Below are positions 1 to 5,633 of a stretch of 7,349 nucleotides of DNA, piece by piece. A model generated the notes under the pieces. That model was not told the DNA's origin and searched no databases. It saw only the letters and a list, made by a program, of their open reading frames with translations. The position numbers and the translations under genes were made by a program. Origin of the DNA: an uncultured Alistipes sp. (GTDB lineage Bacteria; Bacteroidota; Bacteroidia; Bacteroidales; Rikenellaceae); the NCBI GenBank assembly GCA_937880705.1, contig CALGRZ010000032.1, positions 1-7,349 of the forward strand, read 5' to 3'. How positions within the stretch are numbered: the stretch's first letter is position 1; every line of letters begins with the position of its first letter.

Positions 1-46
1 GGTTTTCAAGACCGCCGCAATCGACCACTCTGCCACCTCTCCGGGC
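1..46 (-). tRNA. tRNA-Ser (anticodon UGA), 5' half, cut by window edge
   Basis: Read on the minus strand, the sequence starts at 46 with acceptor strand GCCCGGA, then GA, a D-arm beginning GGTGGCAGAG, and runs into GGTCTTGAAAACC at the window edge. That last string is the typical serine-UGA anticodon arm, with loop CTTGAAA and anticodon TGA. The layout matches bacterial tRNA-Ser(UGA), including the long D-loop region. The 3' side of the anticodon stem, the long variable arm expected of a class II tRNA, the T-arm and the acceptor 3' strand lie outside the window, so pairing cannot be checked. It would decode UCA and other UCN serine codons. Confidence 0.9.
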
Positions 47-47
47 A

Positions 48-79
48 CAAAAGTACAATAAGAAATCTAAACCACCAAA
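48..79 (-). promoter_or_regulatory. Bacteroidetes-type promoter of tRNA-Ser
   Basis: On the minus strand a TTTG (79-76) is followed after 20 nt by TACTTTTG (55-48), an exact match to the Bacteroidetes -7 consensus TAnnTTTG. This pair is the known -33/-7 arrangement read by the Bacteroidetes primary sigma factor. The final G of the -7 element lies only one base before the predicted mature tRNA 5' end at 46, so the primary transcript probably has little or no 5' leader. The start point is inferred. Confidence 0.75.
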
Positions 80-171
80 AAAAAAGTGAAATATTTTTTG
101 AAAAATACCTCACTCCTTTATTAATGTGTTGATAACGACATTGTTATGGCCGTTGTGCGGTCGATACTTTT

Positions 172-1659
172 TTACTGCCGGGGTATTGATGCCGCCTTCA
201 CACGGAAGAAATTTGTCGTCGACGACTCATCCAGTAGGCGGTAGTCGTGGCGGTTGCCCCACGGCGCAGGGCGGTCCTCGATATAGTTATCCTCGTTGGT
301 GTCGTTGACGATATAGTTGCCTATGAGCGAGTGCCAGCCGCGTATGCGGTCAATGGCCGTGCGGTAGTGCATCAGGTTGTTCTCCTCGGCTGTGAGCTCG
401 CGCAGTGCCTCGAGGTAGATGGCGCGGTAGTCATCAAATTGCACTATCTTGCCGATGAGTGGCGAGCGGCCGCTGTCGCCCCACTCGAGTGGCGAGTGGC
501 TGCCTGCATCGCTCTGCACACCGCAGTTGAGCGACGTGCCCAGCGTGTTATCGTAGTCGAAGGGTATGAAGAAAAATTTGTAGTTCTGCTTATCCGACGA
601 GTTGAAGTAGATGTAGAAGTTGTTGGCGTTGTTCCAGTAGTCGTCCCACATGCCCACAGCCACATTCACGGCATAGGTGCGCAGCAGGAGCCTGACGTCG
701 CACACCGAGGCAATCCAGTCGTGGAAGGCATCGCCCTGAAGCTGCGTGAGGTTGCGCGTAAACTCCACAAGCTGGGCGCGGGCTGCGTCGTAGTTCTCGA
801 TGTTGCTCTTCAGCTCGTAGGTGTAGTTGTTGCCCGAGTCATCGTCATAGCCTATCCAGGCGTTGTTGATGTCGTTATAGTTGAGCGTAGCACCCCAGCG
901 GCACTTCCACAGGTTGTGCTTATGGTCGCCATAAAGCTCCTTGCGCTTCTTGACATACTTGTCGTCGATAGCCTCCAGCATGGCGTAGACACCGTAGTAG
1001 GCGGGCTTGCTGTCGCCCTCGACATGTATCCACAGACGGCAGTATGAGCTGTAGCAGGCTGTCCAGATGCCAAAGCGACGGAACAGGTCGTAGCAGAAGA
1101 GCTCACGGCAGTAGGCGGCATCGTCCTTGAACCACTTGAGGTGGAGCTTGCGCACGTTGTGCAGCTCGTGGGCATCGTCCTTCTGATACTTGCGCAGGTT
1201 GATCATAAAGTGGCAGTGTCGCCAGTCGGTGTCATCCTTGCGGTGCATCTCGCCACCATTACCCTCGGGGCGACGGCGCGAGGTGTTACCGCGCAGGCGC
1301 AGGCCGGCATCCGCAAAGGTGTGCCTCTCGCCCTTCGACTCGAACTCGACGTCGCAGTGGACATAGGCATTGGTCTCCGAGTTACGGTCATACTCCTTGA
1401 GCAGCGTGTTCCACTCCTCGAGGGGTACGCTGATGTGTATCTCGGGCAGCACCTCCATGTCGAATACCCAGTCCAGCTCGCCTGCTGCCCACTCTGTCGA
1501 GGGGTAGTCGGGGTCGTCGACGGGCTTATCGGGGTCGGGCTTAATCTCGGGGTTGTCGTCGGGCCAGTCGGGGAATATGGGCTTGGTGTCGGGGGTACAG
1601 CCGAGGATGGTGCAGAGCGACAGCACCACCACGAAGAGGGTATGGATCGTTCGTTTCAT
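172..1659 (-). CDS. CotH kinase family lipoprotein (secreted protein-kinase-like)
   Basis: A 495-residue lipoprotein of the CotH kinase family. Its founding member, Bacillus subtilis CotH, phosphorylates spore-coat proteins; substrates of Bacteroidetes members are largely unknown. Residues 1-21 are a signal peptide ending in lipobox ILG-C21, followed by an Asp/Pro-rich tether (about 31-52). Family-typical blocks follow in order: LRLRGNTSR (120-128), a helical stretch from KLHLKWFKDD to about 200, YYGVYAMLEAIDDKYV (221-236), DDYWNNANNFYIYF (339-352) and IPFDYDNTLG (365-374). D368 and D370 of the last block are the likely metal and catalytic acids. A helical C-terminal part (about 400-460) is also usual for the family. 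The mature chain has nine further cysteines, many for an exported protein. The start at 1659 is chosen because it begins the signal peptide; the reading frame upstream is open but crosses a terminator. Anchoring to the outer membrane, possibly at the surface, is inferred. A strong terminator separates it from the lipoprotein gene upstream. The family call is strong; kinase activity is inferred. Confidence 0.85.
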   Translation of the reverse strand: MKRTIHTLFVVVLSLCTILGCTPDTKPIFPDWPDDNPEIKPDPDKPVDDPDYPSTEWAAGELDWVFDMEVLPEIHISVPLEEWNTLLKEYDRNSETNAYVHCDVEFESKGERHTFADAGLRLRGNTSRRRPEGNGGEMHRKDDTDWRHCHFMINLRKYQKDDAHELHNVRKLHLKWFKDDAAYCRELFCYDLFRRFGIWTACYSSYCRLWIHVEGDSKPAYYGVYAMLEAIDDKYVKKRKELYGDHKHNLWKCRWGATLNYNDINNAWIGYDDDSGNNYTYELKSNIENYDAARAQLVEFTRNLTQLQGDAFHDWIASVCDVRLLLRTYAVNVAVGMWDDYWNNANNFYIYFNSSDKQNYKFFFIPFDYDNTLGTSLNCGVQSDAGSHSPLEWGDSGRSPLIGKIVQFDDYRAIYLEALRELTAEENNLMHYRTAIDRIRGWHSLIGNYIVNDTNEDNYIEDRPAPWGNRHDYRLLDESSTTNFFRVKAASIPRQ

Positions 1660-1664
1660 AGCTA

Positions 1665-1672
1665 CAAAGGTA
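1665..1672 (-). promoter_or_regulatory. -7 promoter element (TACCTTTG) of the CotH-family gene
   Basis: TACCTTTG on the minus strand matches the Bacteroidetes -7 consensus TAnnTTTG and lies just downstream of the preceding gene's terminator, where a new promoter is expected. Only five bases (TAGCT) separate it from the ATG at 1659. Transcription would therefore start within a few bases of the start codon, giving a leaderless or nearly leaderless mRNA. No TTTG is seen at the expected 19-21 nt upstream. Confidence 0.55.
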
Positions 1673-1705
1673 GTAAAAAAATGGGAACAGAGGCTCGGCC
1701 GTGGC

Positions 1706-1749
1706 AAAAAATAGATTAGGGGTATCCCATCGCAGGATACCCCTAATCT
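1706..1749 (-). terminator. Strong rho-independent terminator of the 652-aa lipoprotein gene
   Basis: A perfect 15-bp stem (1735-1749 paired with 1713-1727) closes a 7-nt loop. On the minus strand the stem is followed after one A by six T residues (1711-1706). It begins 20 nt after the stop codon at 1770. The outer stem is A/T-rich and the inner part contains GGGG/CCCC. This separates the lipoprotein transcript from the downstream CotH-family gene. Confidence 0.9.
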
Positions 1750-1769
1750 GTTATATCGAGGCTCTTGGC

Positions 1770-3728
1770 CTATCGAAGCTCCAGGCGTGACTGCCACTCT
1801 GTTGCAGCCTTCGGGCTCTGGGGCTGGTACTGCTCCATGCGGGCTGTGGTGAGCTTCAGCGCGGGACGCTCCACCGAGAACGTCACACTCTTGGGGCTCT
1901 TGACAACCTCCTCGAAGAGGTTGATGTCGGTAACACCATCTCTGCTGAAGCGCAGCTTCTCGCGGTAGAGCGGGCCAAAGTGGCCGTTAGCATCCTCGGC
2001 AATGGCCAGAAGCAGGAAGTCGGTGTCGTAGTCCAGACCGGGGTACCAGCGGTCGATGTCGGTGAGGCAGTCCTGCAACAGCAGGTGCATGAGGCTCTCA
2101 TCGCTCCACTCCTCGTTGTAGTAGTTATCATCGTTGTAGAAGATAGCGTAGTGGTAGTGTGCGGGGTTGTTCTCCAGCACGGGGTAGAAGGGAACGTAGG
2201 CAAGGCCGAGGTAGCTGGTGTAGAGACCCTGGCTGGCGTAACGCTCAACAAGGGCATCGCCATCGAAGTACTCGTTGTGGTATATCGTAACCTTGGCATC
2301 CGACAGCACAGCCTCCTTGGTGCGGAAGGGGGTGCCAAAGTGTACCTCACCGGCAAAGGTCGCTGTGGCGAGGTCGATAGCCACGGCCACAGGCTTATAC
2401 TCGGTGTTAGAGTTGAGCTGACCTACGGTGTCGCCATCGTTGCCGCGGCTTACCATGTCGGTCCAGAACTCCTGTGCAGACTCAACGATGCCTTCGGCAA
2501 TAAAGTCGTTGACATACTGATCCATAAGGGCCTTGAACTGCTCGGCGGTGTAGTCGGCATTGACAACATCCCAGTAGTAGTAAACGCTATTGCCCGAGGG
2601 CATTACGGTGATGTCGGCGCTGTACATGCCCACGTTGCTGACGTCGAAGGTAAAGGTGAGGTCGGCGGGGGCGACACCCTTCTCGGTGCGGAAGGTCTTG
2701 CGAATCATAGGTGTGGTCATGCCACCAGCCTCGTAGCCGAAGAGCACGGCGGTGTACTCGGTGTCGGGCTCGATCATCTCGGGGCCGAGGTGTATGGTCT
2801 TCGCGCCATACTCGACGATCATGTCTACATACTCGCCATAGGCATCCTTAATAAACTGGAGTACCTCCTCGTCGCTCAAGCCGTCGAACCATGAAGCCTC
2901 CATTACCTCCCAGATGTAGCCATCCTCCTCGTTGGTAGCACCAATGATGAGGTCAAACTCGACAGTCGAGATGTTGGCGATGTCGAGCGAGAGCTGGTTG
3001 GTCGAAACGATAGGCTCGGTGGTGAAGTACTGGCGGGTGATGGGCGTTGTGCGCTGGCCGAGCACGGTGATGCCGTAGGCGTAGGCGCAGTACTCGGTGG
3101 CCTGTGACAGGCCTGTCCACTTCATCTGCTGTGAGCCGTTAAGCATTGTCGAGCGGATAACATCCTCGAGTGTTACCTCATAGGCTGTTGCCAGCTCCTG
3201 GAAGTACATCAGGTCGGCGAGGAAGAAGGAGTCATCGTCGTCACCATAGATGTCAATATTGGCGCGGGGTACAACCATCGAGATGTAGGGCTTCTGGTCG
3301 TCAGAGGGCACCACCGAGTATGTTGCGGTGTCGGCACCTACCTCTTCAACGGTGATGGTGAAGGCCGGGGCATCGCCTTTGATCTGCACAATCTTCATGG
3401 TGGCATCCTCGCAGCCGTCGGCCGTGAGGCGCAGGATGGCGGTGCGGCCCATCTCGGTGTTGTTCTTGTCGACGATGAGGCCTACATAGCCCTCGTTGCT
3501 AAGGTCGAGGTCGTGCACCCAGTCGTTGTCAACCGAGACGTTGAGGTTCTCGATAGTACCCGTGGTTGTGTAGGCAACAAAGACCTCACCACCTGCGGGC
3601 TCTACAATCTTGGTCTCATCCTTGAACGAGATGGCAGACTTTATGGGCTCCTCCTTCTCGCATGCGATAAACATTGTGGCGGCAATGGCGAAGCACAGCA
3701 ATGTCTTTACAAAGTGAAAAAATCTCAT
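1770..3728 (-). CDS. Surface-type lipoprotein: BACON-like domain plus four FN3-like repeats
   Basis: A 652-residue lipoprotein with no catalytic motif that I recognise. The signal peptide ends at MFIA-C23, and the mature N-terminus CEKEE is acidic, as in Bacteroidetes lipoproteins sent to the cell surface. Residues about 31-117 resemble a BACON domain: a PAGGEV strand, NDW (68-70), a conserved-looking DKNNTEMGRTAILRL strand pair, and a terminal KIVQ. Four related units follow at about 121-239, 242-350, 352-472 and 475-600. Each starts with beta strands and a Tyr-rich strand, has an acidic helical insert (for example LSDEEVLQFIKDAYGEYV in unit 2), then an L/I-x-x-x-TEY type strand, and most end in F-R/T-T-E/K. 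This is the FN3-like duplicated plan seen in many uncharacterised Bacteroidales lipoproteins. Residues 613-652 form an unrelated tail. The start at 3728 is set by the signal peptide, and a -7 element lies about 64 nt upstream. It ends at its own terminator. Carbohydrate or protein binding is an inference from BACON/FN3 proteins; the true ligand is unknown. Confidence 0.85.
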   Translation of the reverse strand: MRFFHFVKTLLCFAIAATMFIACEKEEPIKSAISFKDETKIVEPAGGEVFVAYTTTGTIENLNVSVDNDWVHDLDLSNEGYVGLIVDKNNTEMGRTAILRLTADGCEDATMKIVQIKGDAPAFTITVEEVGADTATYSVVPSDDQKPYISMVVPRANIDIYGDDDDSFFLADLMYFQELATAYEVTLEDVIRSTMLNGSQQMKWTGLSQATEYCAYAYGITVLGQRTTPITRQYFTTEPIVSTNQLSLDIANISTVEFDLIIGATNEEDGYIWEVMEASWFDGLSDEEVLQFIKDAYGEYVDMIVEYGAKTIHLGPEMIEPDTEYTAVLFGYEAGGMTTPMIRKTFRTEKGVAPADLTFTFDVSNVGMYSADITVMPSGNSVYYYWDVVNADYTAEQFKALMDQYVNDFIAEGIVESAQEFWTDMVSRGNDGDTVGQLNSNTEYKPVAVAIDLATATFAGEVHFGTPFRTKEAVLSDAKVTIYHNEYFDGDALVERYASQGLYTSYLGLAYVPFYPVLENNPAHYHYAIFYNDDNYYNEEWSDESLMHLLLQDCLTDIDRWYPGLDYDTDFLLLAIAEDANGHFGPLYREKLRFSRDGVTDINLFEEVVKSPKSVTFSVERPALKLTTARMEQYQPQSPKAATEWQSRLELR

Positions 3729-3766
3729 AAAAAGTGGTTTTTGTGTTATTGTCTCTTTTGGGTTAG

Positions 3767-3782
3767 CTTCCCGCAAGGGAAG
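3767..3782 (-). promoter_or_regulatory. Small hairpin in the 5' leader of the lipoprotein mRNA
   Basis: CTTCCC-TTGC-GGGAAG on the minus strand forms a perfect 6-bp stem with a tetraloop. It lies a few bases downstream of the predicted transcription start (near 3788) and about 38 nt before the ATG at 3728. A hairpin at the extreme 5' end could protect the message from decay; that role is inferred. Confidence 0.4.
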
Positions 3783-3791
3783 ATTATCGCA

Positions 3792-3799
3792 CAAAGATA
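3792..3799 (-). promoter_or_regulatory. -7 promoter element (TATCTTTG) of the 652-aa lipoprotein gene
   Basis: TATCTTTG on the minus strand is an exact TAnnTTTG match in an A/T-rich setting, giving a leader of about 60 nt. No clear -33 TTTG is seen at the usual distance, so recognition may rest on the -7 element or need an activator. Confidence 0.6.
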
Positions 3800-3895
3800 T
3801 ATATTTTTTCTTAAAAGCGTTATGACGATAGTGGTTTTTGCGTCTAAAGCCCAAAAAGTGATGTTATCTTGCGGGGATGCTTTGTCGTTATGCTC

Positions 3896-3943
3896 GCCCT
3901 CGGAAGACCTCACATACGTCAGGTATGCTGCGGTTTTTCGGGC
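3896..3943. repeat. Long imperfect inverted repeat, candidate dispersed intergenic element
   Basis: The stretch begins GCCC and ends GGGC. A second partly paired segment lies inside (GGAAGACC against GGTTTTTC, six of eight pairs), and the tip is an exact CATAC-GTCAG-GTATG stem-loop (3913-3927). Read on the minus strand it is followed by the remainder of the 312-nt gap. The nested symmetry suggests an RNA-level structure or a small non-coding repeat. My impression that similar sequences recur between genes in Bacteroidales is memory only and untested. No second full copy occurs in this window. Confidence 0.4.
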
Positions 3944-3984
3944 TTCGCAGGCCTAAAGTTAGCACTTGTTATACAACCTCAAGC

Positions 3985-4025
3985 AAAAAAAACGGGGATG
4001 GCTAATTTACTTTTTAGTCATCCCC
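3985..4025 (-). terminator. Rho-independent terminator of the ECF sigma factor gene
   Basis: On the minus strand GGGGATG-A-CTAA (4025-4014) pairs with TTAG-C-CATCCCC (4005-3994). This is a 12-bp stem with one mismatched A/C position on this strand (A at 4018 opposite C at 4001), around an 8-nt loop. After one G come eight consecutive T residues (3992-3985). It starts 15 nt past the stop codon. The stem geometry and T-tract leave little doubt about strand. Confidence 0.85.
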
Positions 4026-4040
4026 CTTGTATCTATACCC

Positions 4041-4631
4041 TTAACTTAAGGCGAGGTTACGCTCGCTAACCATCCTGCGCAGGTTTATCAGCGCGTAGCG
4101 CATACGGCCCAGCGCGGTGTTGATGCTCACGTCGGTCTCCTCGGCGATCTCCTGGAACGAGAGCTTCGAGTAGTAGCGCAGACGTACCACCTCCTGCTGC
4201 TCCTCGGGCAGTGCCGCGATCATGTCACGCACCATAGCCTCGGTCTCGCTCTGCACGATGCTATCTTCGGCCGTGGGCTCCGAGAAGCGCATGGTGCCGA
4301 TGATGTCGTAGCCGGCATCCGACTCGTTGGTCATCCTGTTGGACTTGGTGCGACGGAAGTAGTCGAGCACACCATTGTGGGCGATACGCAGTATCCACGA
4401 CAGGAACTTGCCCGTGTCGGTGTAGCGGCCCTCGTCGATGACCTTCACAGCCTTGATGAATGTCTCCTGGAAGATGTCGTCTGCCACGTCGTCATCCTTG
4501 ACCATCATGCCGATGTAGTTGCGTACACGTTGGCTGTGACGTTCGATGAGTTCGGAAATGGCGGCTCTATCTCCCGAAAGGTAGCGATTAAGCAATACAC
4601 GGTCGCTTAATACATTCACATTAGCGTTCAT
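4041..4631 (-). CDS. ECF-type RNA polymerase sigma factor (sigma-70 family)
   Basis: A 196-residue sigma factor with only regions 2 and 4, the size and layout of the extracytoplasmic-function group. Region 2 spans about 25-96: the core-binding acidic helix DDVADDIFQETFIKAV (47-62) and the DNA-melting/-10 recognition part GKFLSWILRIAHNGVLDYF (74-92), ending in basic RRTK. A polar linker (97-130) leads to region 4 (about 133-187), with LPEEQQEVVRLRYY and the helix-turn-helix SFQEIAEETDVSINTALGRM (158-177). It would redirect RNA polymerase to a set of promoters not visible here. No transmembrane or anti-sigma gene is adjacent, so control by a cognate anti-sigma, if any, is encoded elsewhere. It has its own candidate promoter and a strong terminator, hence probably monocistronic. 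The start at 4631 gives the normal family N-terminus. The regulon and inducing signal are unknown. Envelope stress is only a suggestion from the neighbouring HtrA-type protease and barrel protein. Confidence 0.93.
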   Translation of the reverse strand: MNANVNVLSDRVLLNRYLSGDRAAISELIERHSQRVRNYIGMMVKDDDVADDIFQETFIKAVKVIDEGRYTDTGKFLSWILRIAHNGVLDYFRRTKSNRMTNESDAGYDIIGTMRFSEPTAEDSIVQSETEAMVRDMIAALPEEQQEVVRLRYYSKLSFQEIAEETDVSINTALGRMRYALINLRRMVSERNLALS

Positions 4632-4716
4632 ACTCTTTAATTTTTAAGTTGGTTAAGAGCAGAATTTTTCGATAGGCAGTACGTTTTTTATGGTTAGTAA
4701 ATCTTGTTTTCTGGTT

Positions 4717-4747
4717 GCAAGATACGATAAAAAACATTCACCGCAAA
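4717..4747 (-). promoter_or_regulatory. Candidate promoter of the ECF sigma factor gene
   Basis: On the minus strand TTTG (4747-4744) is followed after 19 nt by TATCTTGC (4724-4717). The -33 element is exact and the spacing normal, while the -7 element is one T short of TAnnTTTG. Transcription would begin near 4713, giving an A/T-rich leader of about 80 nt. The imperfect -7 could mean weak basal expression or a different sigma factor. Confidence 0.5.
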
Positions 4748-4851
4748 ATCGCGCGTTTGGCTCGAAAGCCCGAAAAACGCTCGAAAAAATCTCTGCCCAA
4801 CAGCTCAAAAGTCGTGCCAATCAAAGAGTTATGACGATGCTATATATACAT

Positions 4852-4887
4852 TTTTTCCGCTTCGGCCCTCGGGGTGAAACGGAAAAA
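4852..4887 (-). repeat. Inverted repeat in the 3' untranslated region of the barrel-protein gene
   Basis: TTTTTCCGTTTC (4887-4876) and GAAGCGGAAAAA (4863-4852) pair over 12 positions on the minus strand with one G-U. A CCC/GGG pairing lies inside the loop. On the plus strand the same position is a C-A mismatch, so the fold fits a minus-strand transcript, meaning the mRNA of the barrel gene. It lies about 20 nt past that stop codon. There is no T-tract after the stem, so it is not a standard intrinsic terminator. A 3'-end stabiliser or processing site is possible. Confidence 0.45.
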
Positions 4888-4906
4888 CATGGGGGTGAAA
4901 TATAGA

Positions 4907-5575
4907 CTAAAAGTTGTACGCGATGCCTGCGCCGATGCTTATGACGGAGCGTTGTGAGCGTTCGCTCATCACCCGTTGCACGAAGCCCGTAGGCAGGAAG
5001 TAGCGGTAGGTGACATCGACGACGATGCGAAACCGCTTTATGGGAAACATCAGCCTGCCACCCACGTCGGCCGAGAGTGCGATACCGCCTATCGTGTTGC
5101 CATTAGCAAGGCCTCTCTGCCACGAGGGTGTGATGCCACCGTGGAGCTCAAAGATCGATGGCGCGGGCATCAGCATCGAGGCAAGGGCCCAGCCCAAAGA
5201 CTCGTTCTGCATCACCGGGTCGGTGGGAGGGTAGTACTCGTGGTTGTAGTAGTAGCCTGTGTCGTGTTTGCGCCCCAGCCTGCCCGTGCGCCAGCTGAAG
5301 TGCAGCGGAAGGCCAATGCCGTGGGTGAGCCTCTCTCCGGTGATGTAGTACTCGACACCCGTCTTAAAGCCTATGTCGTGGCGGCTGTAACGGATGTAGT
5401 CAAGGGCGACCTTATGTTGTGTGGTCTGGTTGGGTCCCGCCACACCTATGTCGATGCCGTAGCGCAGCCCCACCTCGTTGTGTTGCGGAGGTTGGGTGTG
5501 ATCGACACTCTGCGCGCATAGCGTTGCGGGCAGCAGTAGGATTAGTAGTAGTAGTAGTAGTAGTAGACGTCTCAT
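4907..5575 (-). CDS. Small outer-membrane beta-barrel protein (hypothetical)
   Basis: A 222-residue exported protein. Residues 1-21 form a signal peptide: MRR, eight leucines, then ILLLPATLCA with likely cleavage before Q22. It does not form a lipobox. The rest alternates short amphipathic strands with polar turns, rich in Gly, Tyr and Arg: EVGLRYGIDIGVAG, DIGFKTGVEYYI, GLPLHFSW, GGIALSADVGGRLMF and RFRIVVDVTYRYF. It ends VISIGAGIAYNF with a C-terminal phenylalanine, the usual signal for beta-barrel insertion by the Bam complex. I count about eight possible strands, so a small closed barrel is likely. I cannot assign a subfamily or substrate. It lies 58 nt after the HtrA-type protease gene on the same strand, with a hairpin between them and no clear -7 element of its own, so partial co-transcription is possible. 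Barrel proteins are typical HtrA clients, so the pairing is sensible but proves nothing. Its eight CTA codons are described separately. Confidence 0.75.
   Translation of the reverse strand: MRRLLLLLLLLILLLPATLCAQSVDHTQPPQHNEVGLRYGIDIGVAGPNQTTQHKVALDYIRYSRHDIGFKTGVEYYITGERLTHGIGLPLHFSWRTGRLGRKHDTGYYYNHEYYPPTDPVMQNESLGWALASMLMPAPSIFELHGGITPSWQRGLANGNTIGGIALSADVGGRLMFPIKRFRIVVDVTYRYFLPTGFVQRVMSERSQRSVISIGAGIAYNF
5543..5566 (-). repeat. (CTA)8 microsatellite inside a signal-peptide coding region
   Basis: Eight perfect CTA triplets on the minus strand encode Leu4-Leu11 of the barrel protein's signal peptide. The flanking leucine codons are CTA or CTG, so the run is a true repeat rather than general codon choice. 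Gain or loss of one unit by replication slippage keeps the frame but lengthens or shortens the hydrophobic core by one residue. Confidence 0.85.
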
Positions 5576-5604
5576 ACTTATAGAAATAATATATATAATA
5601 TTGA

Positions 5605-5626
5605 GGAGGAGGGTAGCCCCTCCTCC
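5605..5626 (-). terminator. GC-rich hairpin after the HtrA-type protease gene, possible weak terminator
   Basis: GGAGGAGGG-GCTA-CCCTCCTCC on the minus strand is a perfect 9-bp, nearly all G-C stem with a tetraloop. It begins 8 nt past the protease stop codon. What follows is TCAATATTATATATATT, A/T-rich but without a run of T, so termination may be partial. Readthrough would let the barrel-protein gene be expressed at a reduced level from the protease promoter. Confidence 0.5.
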
Positions 5627-5633
5627 CCAATTC

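Larger units (their letters stand above)
3729..4040. other. 312-nt intergenic region between the sigma factor and lipoprotein genes
   Basis: No credible gene is seen here; short open frames on the plus strand have no plausible protein features. The region holds the sigma gene terminator (3985-4025), a long imperfect hairpin (3896-3943), the lipoprotein promoter (-7 at 3792-3799) and a leader hairpin (3767-3782). About 90 nt between the hairpin element and the promoter (3800-3895) show nothing I can name. Confidence 0.6.

Noticed and set aside
247..1047. Long plus-strand open frame (266 codons) opposite the CotH-family gene
   Set aside because: It is antisense to a well-supported gene. Its monotonous Val/Ala-rich composition is what reversing Asp-, Asn- and Tyr-rich codons produces, and it shows no domain or signal.
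1660..1797. Upstream extension of the CotH-family frame by 46 codons
   Set aside because: It would read through a strong intrinsic terminator and into the previous gene's stop region, and would bury the lipoprotein signal peptide inside the protein.
1980..2894. Long plus-strand open frame (304 codons) opposite the 652-aa lipoprotein gene
   Set aside because: It is a Val/Gly-rich antisense shadow with no motif, and the opposite frame is clearly a lipoprotein with repeats.
172..3728. Polysaccharide utilisation locus
   Set aside because: The BACON-like domain prompted the idea, but there is no SusC/SusD pair, no glycoside hydrolase and no sensor-regulator in the window.
3729..3854. Upstream extension of the 652-aa lipoprotein frame by 42 codons
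   Set aside because: It would cover the -7 promoter element and leader hairpin, and would displace the signal peptide from the N-terminus.
4852..4887. Intrinsic terminator for the barrel-protein gene
   Set aside because: The T-run precedes the stem and the A-run follows it on the minus strand, opposite to a functional terminator. It is kept only as an inverted repeat.
4690..4905. Possible 71-codon plus-strand gene in the gap between the sigma factor and barrel genes
   Set aside because: It overlaps the sigma gene promoter and the 3' hairpin of the barrel gene, has no recognisable features, and would be the only plus-strand gene.
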